Of a stretch of DNA of 64,000 nucleotides, positions 57,018 to 64,000 are shown piece after piece (within the stretch, counting starts at the first letter, position 1; each line of letters opens with the position of its first letter). Source of the DNA: Flaccisagitta enflata (Eukaryota > Chaetognatha > Sagittoidea > Aphragmophora); the NCBI GenBank assembly GCA_965153355.1, contig OZ231128.1, forward strand, positions 13,392,001-13,456,000. Direction: 5' to 3'. The position numbers and the translations under genes are program-made. The notes beneath the pieces are model-generated. The model saw only the letters and a program-made list of their open reading frames with translations. It searched no databases and had not been told where the DNA came from.

Positions 57018-58040
57018 TGAATTAAATGATGGGTTCTCGAGGCCGTTGAATTACATTTAATCTTTAACGCATGTCATTCAAAATTCATCGACATTAATTC
57101 AAATTGAAGGAAAGTTTGATATCATAATTTGGAAGCAAGGGTCCCCAAATCGGTTCGGCATCCAGACATTTTCTGATCGCGTTTGATCAGACGAGATTAC
57201 AACCTGAAAGAATCTTTTTTACAATTGTTTTCTTTTCTTGTCGTTTTTACGCGCGCCAAGGCTCTGTCTGTCTGTCCGTTAGTCACTCGGTTGGTTGGTA
57301 TGTTGGTCGTTTGGTTGGTAACGCATTCGCTCGACGATCAACGCGGCGCATTTGTTGGCCTACTTGGCATTGTTTTATTCCAACCCAATCGACTTGATGA
57401 ATTTGATATCATTACCGACAACAAACAATTTTGTGAATTTCTTTATTTCTCATAAGTGGCATTGTTTTGGTTTTTTGGTTTCTTTTGGGGTTTTTTTTTT
57501 TTCTTTATTTTTTTTTACATAAACCTCCATTCCATTCTTCAATTTTCCGCTTTCATTTTTTTTTTAATTCTTTTCTTGTCATATAATTATTTTTTCCATT
57601 AACTTCTGTTTGAATTCAACACTGTTTTTTGAAAAAAGCTCAGTACGATACACCAAAATAGAAACTTTGAAAAGTGGTTGAAAAAATCTGCGTCGTTGTG
57701 ACGTATGCATGGGCTTCACCATACATGTAGGTGTACGTATCCCGCGTAGGCACAGGCGTAGATATGGGCGCAAGCGTTGCAACTAAATTCCTGAAATAAA
57801 AGAAGGAAACGGAATAGAAAATTCTTAGTGGATTAGGAGTCAGATACGCCCTTGCGTCAAAGAGCGATTTGATTTTTTTTTTGTCCGGGTACAAGAGTGA
57901 ATCAAACGCAAGGGTAAAAGCGCTAGAAAGTTGAAAACATAAAGGAAGGTCCACAAGGATATCAGAGACAGATACTTAGTAATTTTTTACCTAAGAATGG
58001 GCATTAGAACCAAAACTTTTAAAACATTTCAAAATATTAT
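57015..58040. other. no recognised feature
   Basis: A GTCTGTCTGTCCGTTAGTC and GGTTGGTTGG stretch (57260-57330) may be a worn family A piece; nothing else that I can support. Confidence 0.35.
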
Positions 58041-58048
58041 GTTTTAAC

Positions 58049-58137
58049 GGTTGTTGCTCTCGCTGTTGTTGTTGTTGTTGTTGCTGTTGTTGTTGTTGTT
58101 GCTGTTGCTGTTGGGTTGTTGTTTTTTTTGTTGCTGC

Positions 58138-58166
<29 letters not shown>
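58049..58166. repeat. (TTG)n microsatellite, interrupted
   Basis: TTG and CTG units with a poly(T) break at about 58118. Confidence 0.95.
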
Positions 58167-58169
<3 letters not shown>

Positions 58170-58837
58170 TCGTTGTCTTTGAATTGCCATATTTTTGCCC
58201 CATGATATTTATTTATCGTCCTTGTCTAGTTCTGTGTGGTGGGGCAGGGGCAGCGCACGTAGATCAGAGAGTGTACCATAACAGGACAAAAATAGAAACC
58301 AGTGCCTAGAGATGACAGCTATGGTATAAAAATGTTCTTAAGTATGTGTAGATCACACCTATGTGGGGTTTTGCCTGCGTCATGATTCATCTAGGGACAT
58401 TTATTTGCTCTTGAACTCAGTAGGTTCAACATTTTGGAGGCTCTGAATGGACAATATTTTTTTCATCTGAGATTGGAATTTTGTAAGTTTTTTTTTAATA
58501 GGTCATACAAATCTAGGAGCAGGCTTACCAAATTTTACACATGGCGTATTCAATCAATTCTGAACCTTTGCTAAAGATTTGGTATCCCTCCTCTCTTATC
58601 ATAAGTACCATTTTTCATTTCTAGAATACTACCATATGAAATGGAAAAAAAACATTTTTTGCCGCATTTTAATTTGAGAGAAGTAGTTAACTTCAAGGGG
58701 CAAAAAGAGGCTTTGGATTAGCTATGACACAGGTAAAACCATATGTTTTCTTGCTCAGGTTAAGCAACTGTACTAGCTTCAGCCGTTTATTTAGGTTAAA
58801 AGTGCCAGCATAATTTTATTTGTCTTGAGCTGACCCC

Positions 58838-58985
58838 CTCGGGGAACATAGTGGGTTGGCCAGGGGCATGGTTTGGCAGGAGCAGTAATGAAGGAACAAA
58901 AATCGCAAATCCATGCTACCGACGGACCGACGGAAAGATGGACCGTCAGATCAATAAAGAGAGTTGCGTGTCTGGTCGACCGACA
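58838..58985 (+). mobile_element. family A element, worn
   Basis: GGTTGGCCAGGGGCATGGTT, GGCAGGAGCAGTAATGAAGG, a CCGACGGACCGACGG run and GAGTTGCGTGTCTGG. Confidence 0.5.
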
Positions 58986-59587
58986 GACAGAGAGTCGTAT
59001 ATACACAGTGAACAAGCTCAAGTGGGTGAAAGTAAAAGCTTAGCTTTACAAAACTACCACAGTATCACATTTTAGCTCTTGCAGCGTTGAAAAAAATAAC
59101 ATGACATTTTATATTGTCCAAAGCAGAGGTCATTAGCTCAAATACTTTAGAGGATTTTTCAAAATCTTTGAAATGTCCAATATTAGAAAAAGCTCAAAAA
59201 ACAATTTTTAGACTTGAATGCTTAGAAACTATTATATAGTGTTTTGCATTCTTCCATCAATAGTTAAACCAAATGTTGCATTTTTGGTTCAAACTGAAGC
59301 ACCATGAATGCCTTTTAGGTTTTACTATCCAATCTAATCATGCTATTTTCTTGTCTGAAACTGGGGTTAGATTGAGAATCCATGACAATTTTTTGAGGAT
59401 GGTGAGAAACCTTCACAATTTTGGTCATATCTTTTTAAATGATTCAATTTCTCTATTTTGGTCAACCAAAGCGAGAGGAACAAACGTCAGGCAATTCTCT
59501 ACAAGGAGCAACTTTTGCATTATGAATATCTAATGTATTTTAAGCGTAATAAGCTTTTACTTTCCACCAGTTGAGGTTGTTCACCCT
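58986..59587. other. no recognised feature
   Basis: AT-rich. The 86-codon frame at 59273 has no recognisable similarity. Confidence 0.35.
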
Positions 59588-59810
59588 GTAGTCGCGGACT
59601 AGCGACTCTATAACTATAAGAGGCTTTGTCCATCCATTGGTCCATCAGTCCATCTTACCATTGGTCCGTTATGATCCACTTGAAAAGTTTGAGTAAGCGT
59701 TTAAGATGCTGCAATTTTGATTGTGCGAAGCATGTGCCTAGGCGAGGGGGTTGTACGCGTAGTAGTTGTACGCCCCCACCCGCCCATCCACGACAATTTT
59801 GTAACCCCGG
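59588..59810 (-). mobile_element. family A-related element
   Basis: TGTAGTCGCGGACTAGCGAC (stem), CTATAAGAGGCTTTGTCCAT, CCATTGGTCCATCAGTCC and GTACGCCCCCACCCGCCCAT. Confidence 0.5.
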
Positions 59811-60675
59811 GTTTCATGTTCTGCGGCCTTCACTTGATATCATTTTTTTTGTTCTCATTGGAACAAATCAGTAAAAAGTCGTCAGTTGTTTCCCCACGCC
59901 TTCGACTAATGCATTCGGAGCCTCGTTTACTTTTTACTAAACCCCTAAAAGGTTTTAAAGCTTCCCCTAATGAGTCTACTGTCTCCATCGAGAACACGTT
60001 GAGAGGGGGGTGACAACACAAGCGAGGGGCCCGGCCCCCTGGGGGCCTGAGAGGGGCACCTGGGGGGAGAGAAAAAGAATAAAATGAATAAAGAAGGGAA
60101 GAATAAAAAAAAGAACAAAAAAAAAAGAGAAAGAAAGGGATAATCATATAGGGCAATTGGCGCCAAAAAAAGAAAAAAGTAGGGGCCAATTAGGGGGCCA
60201 ATGGACTGAGTGGAGGGGCCCGCCATTTCTCTCAACATCCCTAGCTTTCTCGATGCTGGAGACAAGTTGCGCGGTGCAGCAAATTCTATGAATGTCATGA
60301 TTACTAGTTACTATTACTAGTAGTAGTACTACTTCACTCAGGGACGTGAAAGCGGACGATTTTCATGCCGCTTTCTTTTCCGCTTCCATTTTATAGCTCA
60401 AAGCCTTAAACTGGAGGAGCCGTGCTACTTTCTAGGAAAAAAGTTTAGCCAAACTATTAGACTTCAAAATATTGAAATCATGTCCGTTGGTTGCATTGTT
60501 GGTAAGAAAACGTATTTGTCAAAACCGCTTAAAACGTCCAACATCTTAACCAGGCCAGTCTTCATTCTCCTGGTTCCTCTTTTCCCCTCCCGCATTTCTG
60601 TGTTTGTTTTGTTGGATTTAAATCACAGACTGAAATCACTTAAAAACTCATCTTATTCATCATTCATGTTCTACA

Positions 60676-61192
60676 CTTGGGTGCTTCACATAGCAAAAGT
60701 TGGGAGTATCCCTTCACCCTACTTAGGTAATGTGGAGGAGCAAAAATCATGAAGATGACCATTTTCCTTTTTTCAAAATTCTATCATCTTCCGTTTTTGT
60801 TTTGGCCTTAAAGTTTCCACTGATTTCCCAGAATTCAGCAAAATCCCGTGTAGTTTTGTTACAAAAAGGATAATTATTTGTTTTAAAAAATCATAATGTA
60901 TGAAAAAATAAAGTTAAATATCAGAACATAAGTTATGAAAAAGCAAATGAAAAGGCAAAATTGTAATTCTGTGAAGAGTAGAAAATTATAAAAACTGATT
61001 CAAATAACGTCAGCATATTTTTTTATCCCACTGCATTATGCAAATTAGGTCCTCAAAAGCAGTTTTCTAAAAAACGGAAGATGAATCATTTTTGATCAAA
61101 CAAAAATGGTAAGGGTCCTAAAATTAGTCACTCCACATTAGGTAAAGAAGGCGAAAAGAAATAACCAACTTTTTCTATGCGAAGCACCCAAG
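60676..61192. mobile_element. family F palindromic MITE, uninterrupted copy
   Basis: CTTGGGTGCTTCACATAGCA and inverted CTTGGGTGCTTCGCATAGAA. ACCTAATGTGGAG and CATCTTCCGTTTTT also occur in both arms. It is the empty-site counterpart for the family A insertion at 14410-14543. Confidence 0.7.
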
Positions 61193-61600
61193 CTCTACAC
61201 ATTCATCACCATATTCAGCCTTGGCTAGTCCTGATAGAGCATGAGAAAGGTCGCATAAAGCTTGGGTTAGGGCTAGGAGAATGGAGCTTGGAATAGGTCT
61301 ATAAAATTAACACCAGGCGCACCGTCTTGGACTAAATGGTAAACTAAGAGTGATGCGCGTAGTAACTAGTCAGTGAAGGCTCACTAGGGCTCCCTCCATA
61401 TTATTCAGTTGGGGTGTATTGAGGGATATGTTACAATTGTCATAAAAAAGATTCAAATTAGTGTTGCAAGTAGGCCACCATGAAACAATGATAGAAAGCA
61501 ACATGACCAATACTCACTTATTCACAAGTTGTGAATCACAACGCAAACTGGATTAAAACCCCATGCAAAAGACAAAAACAATGATAATTCAAAAATGATA

Positions 61601-61755
61601 CCGACTGACGGATGGATGGATAGACCGATTGACGGATGGACAGGCCGATGGACGTACGGACGGATAAACTTACGCATGGACGGACGGACAGACTGATGGA
61701 TGGACCGACCGACCAAGGTACCAAGTTGTAGAGTCACGCTGCGTGACTTAAAAGA
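61601..61755 (+). mobile_element. family A element, hairpin half
   Basis: A long run of GGATGGATGG/GGACGGACGG-type units, then CCAAGTTGTAGAGTCACGCT and GCGTGACTTAAAAG. The stem AGTCACGC-TGCGTGACT is intact; the AACAAGG end is absent. Confidence 0.6.
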
Positions 61756-61925
61756 AACAAAAGATTGTAAAATTGTCAATTATTTTTTCAGTCCCCTCTT
61801 CCTCCTTGTTTCTTTGGCGCGTAAATACAATAAATCTCGGTTGTTGGTGGCAAACATTTGGGGTCGTTTGGGTCGGATGTCACGTTTTTCACATTATAAC
61901 GAGGCGTAGAGATGACGCCAGAGCC

Positions 61926-62006
61926 CGACAGAGGACGCAACGGGGAGTATAACGAGACCATTTCCCGACAGAGGACGCAACGGGGAATATAACGAGACCA
62001 TTTCCT
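61926..62006. repeat. 41-bp tandem duplication
   Basis: CCCGACAGAGGACGCAACGG + GGAGTATAACGAGACCATTT occurs twice, with one difference. Confidence 0.9.
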
Positions 62007-62451
62007 GCCCAAAAGAACACCTCGACCTTTTGGTACGCAAATTCTGGGCAAGAGGGCAAAAAAGAAAAAAGGGAAAAAAAGCACAAATACACAATAATCC
62101 ACATTGGACAGTGCATATTATTGGTTCCTTGACTCGGGTCAATTGTTCAGTAAGTAGTAACACATTATCTTTTTTCTTTTCCTTTTTTTTTTCTTTTCGC
62201 CCTATGACGAACTGAAAATTACCATAGAATTATCTACCCAAGCCAGATGAATCATGATTTTCATAAAATCAAATTGCCAAAAATTTTTTGCTTGGATGTT
62301 ATCAATTAACATGTGAATAGATATATTTTGCATTTATTGATTTCGATAAGTCAGTTCAAGTCTTGAATCGTGAAGTTCATGGTTGAAAAACTAGACAAAA
62401 TACAGTAGAAATATCAATTTGTTATTGTACCCTGAGCCACACAGAATTCCA

Positions 62452-62568
62452 AATTTGCATAGAAAATCAAAATCTCAACAAAATAAGAACATAGCACGAT
62501 CCCTAACTCAGATACTGAGCGCGCTATATTCTTATTTCATGGAAATTTTGATTTCCTATGCAAATTTA
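62452..62568. repeat. short foldback
   Basis: AAATTTGCATAGAAAATCAA and AAAATAAGAACATAGC pair with GCGCTATATTCTTATTT and TTGATTTCCTATGCAAATTT. Confidence 0.65.
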
Positions 62569-63012
62569 GAGCTGAAAAAAATTGATTGTTATCAATTCTT
62601 TTATTTTTTCTTAACTTCATAGTTGAATTTCCTTGATTCCTATTTCCCATTCTACCATTCGGCTATATTAGATCATCTTATTTATATGAATAAACAAACT
62701 AGGTTTAAAAAAAAAAACAGGCAGTTACCAAAATAGAAATGCCAATGCAGTTGGTTAGTTCGTCCAATGGGTAATTTTCTCTATCTCAAGTTTCAGTGCG
62801 TCTTCTAGTAACTATCCAACTTTTCCCATATCACCCCACTCTCATGTCCACTGAAGCGGCAACAAATCCCAATTTGCGGCTCTTATGCTTTCTTGGCGGC
62901 CTGAGTTGCGTGAATGATTACCAACCATAACAGAGCTTCATGTACTTTCAATTGTATCATTTATTACTACAGAAATGGCATGGTTGCAAGTAGACTTCAG
63001 CGCATTCAAACC

Positions 63013-63284
63013 CAGGCGTGTATTAAGTTGGGAATAAAATCAAAGGGTTTGGAGATGAGGAAAAAAATCAAAAGCTAAAAAAGAAGAAAAAAGAAATTTT
63101 TTGAAGATTTAATATTTTTGGTAGTTCCACATAAAAGTATCTGATTACTACAACACATGTTTTATTGCTTTGTGGGGAAGAAAATCATAGATTTTGTAGT
63201 GCGAGGCGACGCATCGCAGGGAAGAAAATCAAAGGCAGGGGGGGGGGAATAGAATAAAAAGCCACTCAATTATATACACCCCTG
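63013..63284 (-). mobile_element. hAT-type MITE (copy 4) with perfect 8-bp duplication
   Basis: CAGGCGTGTATTAAGTTGGG ... CTCAATTATATACACCCCTG, flanked by TTCAAACC (63005-63012 and 63285-63292). The shared inner block is GGAAGAAAATCATAGATTTT. Confidence 0.9.
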
Positions 63285-63530
63285 TTCAAACCACAGTGCG
63301 GGAAATGAGGCAGGGGTAGACGAACCCCCTTCCGTGGGAATAAGAAGACCTAACACTTGAATAGGGTCAGAGTAAGAGTATGAAAACTTATCGTGGACCA
63401 GGCACGGGGGGGGGGGGGGTGAGGTGAGGGGGGGGGAATTTGTAGTGATAAAAAGTGAGGGTTTTCCATTATGCGAGGTTGAGCTCTTTGGGACTTGAAT
63501 CAACGAATGTGAAACAGAAGTAAAAGAGAG

Positions 63531-63725
<195 letters not shown>

Positions 63726-63785
63726 GGAGAATCAGTCTTGCAAGGAAACGGAGAGTGATATCTTTGCACCCTGGATTCCGTTTTT

Positions 63786-63962
63786 TTAGTTGGCTCATTA
63801 GTTTACTATTGTATTTTGCTTGGTCGGTCTGTTAGACATCGCGATCGCTGACGTATTTGTAACAATGTTTGGATCATAAGCTGTTCTTGCATAACAGTTC
63901 ACCCATTACCCAAGTGTCCGCGACTTAGGGACCGCGTTTTGGCCCGTGTATCTGGCCTTGAT
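63786..63962 (-). mobile_element. family A element, diverged
   Basis: TTTTTTTAGTTGGCTCATTA, GGTCGGTCTGTTAGACATC, CCAAGTGTCCGCGACTTAGG and CCCGTGTATCTGGCCTTGAT. Confidence 0.5.
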
Positions 63963-63972
63963 TGTTATGCAC

Positions 63973-64000
63973 AGTTAAACTCCGCAATAATGGATGTTAT
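63973..64000 (+). mobile_element. left end of a pogo/Tigger-like MITE, cut by the window
   Basis: CAGTTAAACTCCGCAATAAT follows the pattern of the 5889-6067 element's left end. Confidence 0.4.

Noticed and set aside
57579-57954. Minus-strand frames near 57.6-57.9 kb
   Set aside because: Short, no recognisable motif, and overlapping frames of similar length on the same strand.

Overview
This looks like a piece of an animal nuclear genome, most likely from a marine or other invertebrate. The phylum cannot be fixed from the sequence. The reasons are: one compact TATA-box gene for a small secreted cysteine-rich peptide, remains of two kinds of non-LTR retrotransposon, a Tc1/mariner transposase relic, hAT-type and TA-flanked miniature transposons, and very long pure microsatellites. 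I see no bacterial-style operon, rRNA gene or intact tRNA gene. Most open frames in the window are translations of simple repeats. Layout: at 0.2-0.9 kb a hAT-type miniature element carries a nested foldback element. At 1.1-1.4 kb lies the only convincing host gene, on the minus strand, with TATA box, signal peptide and polyadenylation signal. At 1.7-11 kb there are TA-flanked miniature elements, a tRNA-Leu-like relic, a segment present three times, and a satellite of about 175 bp. At 11-13 kb four foldback elements stand in a row. From 14 to 34 kb families A (hairpin-ended short elements), C (foldbacks with internal tandem repeats) and D (foldback-like) alternate with microsatellites and minisatellites. 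This stretch also holds a fragment of an R2-like retrotransposon C-terminus that a family A-type element splits. From 34 to 44 kb there are giant microsatellites, a 563-bp palindromic element, and more A/C composites, including the most complete one at 43.6-44.3 kb. At 44.6-47.9 kb a Tc1-like element with 29-bp terminal inverted repeats is interrupted by a 5'-truncated LINE whose reverse transcriptase frame is still open. From 48 to 64 kb there are minisatellites, further hAT-type copies with clean 8-bp target duplications, nested elements and microsatellites. The most interesting content is the repeat system itself. Family A elements run from AACAAGG to a CpG-rich hairpin followed by CTAAAAA and occur about 30 times. 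A paralogous empty site (14.41-14.54 kb compared with 60.79 kb) indicates insertion into an A/T run with no clear target duplication. Family C elements are long snapback structures with arms made of degenerate 20-21 bp tandem repeats, and they sit inside family A shells as modules. There is no operon-like cooperation between genes: the window is a nest of mobile elements around one small secreted-peptide gene. All family names (A, B, C, D, F, J) are mine and describe similarity seen within this window only.
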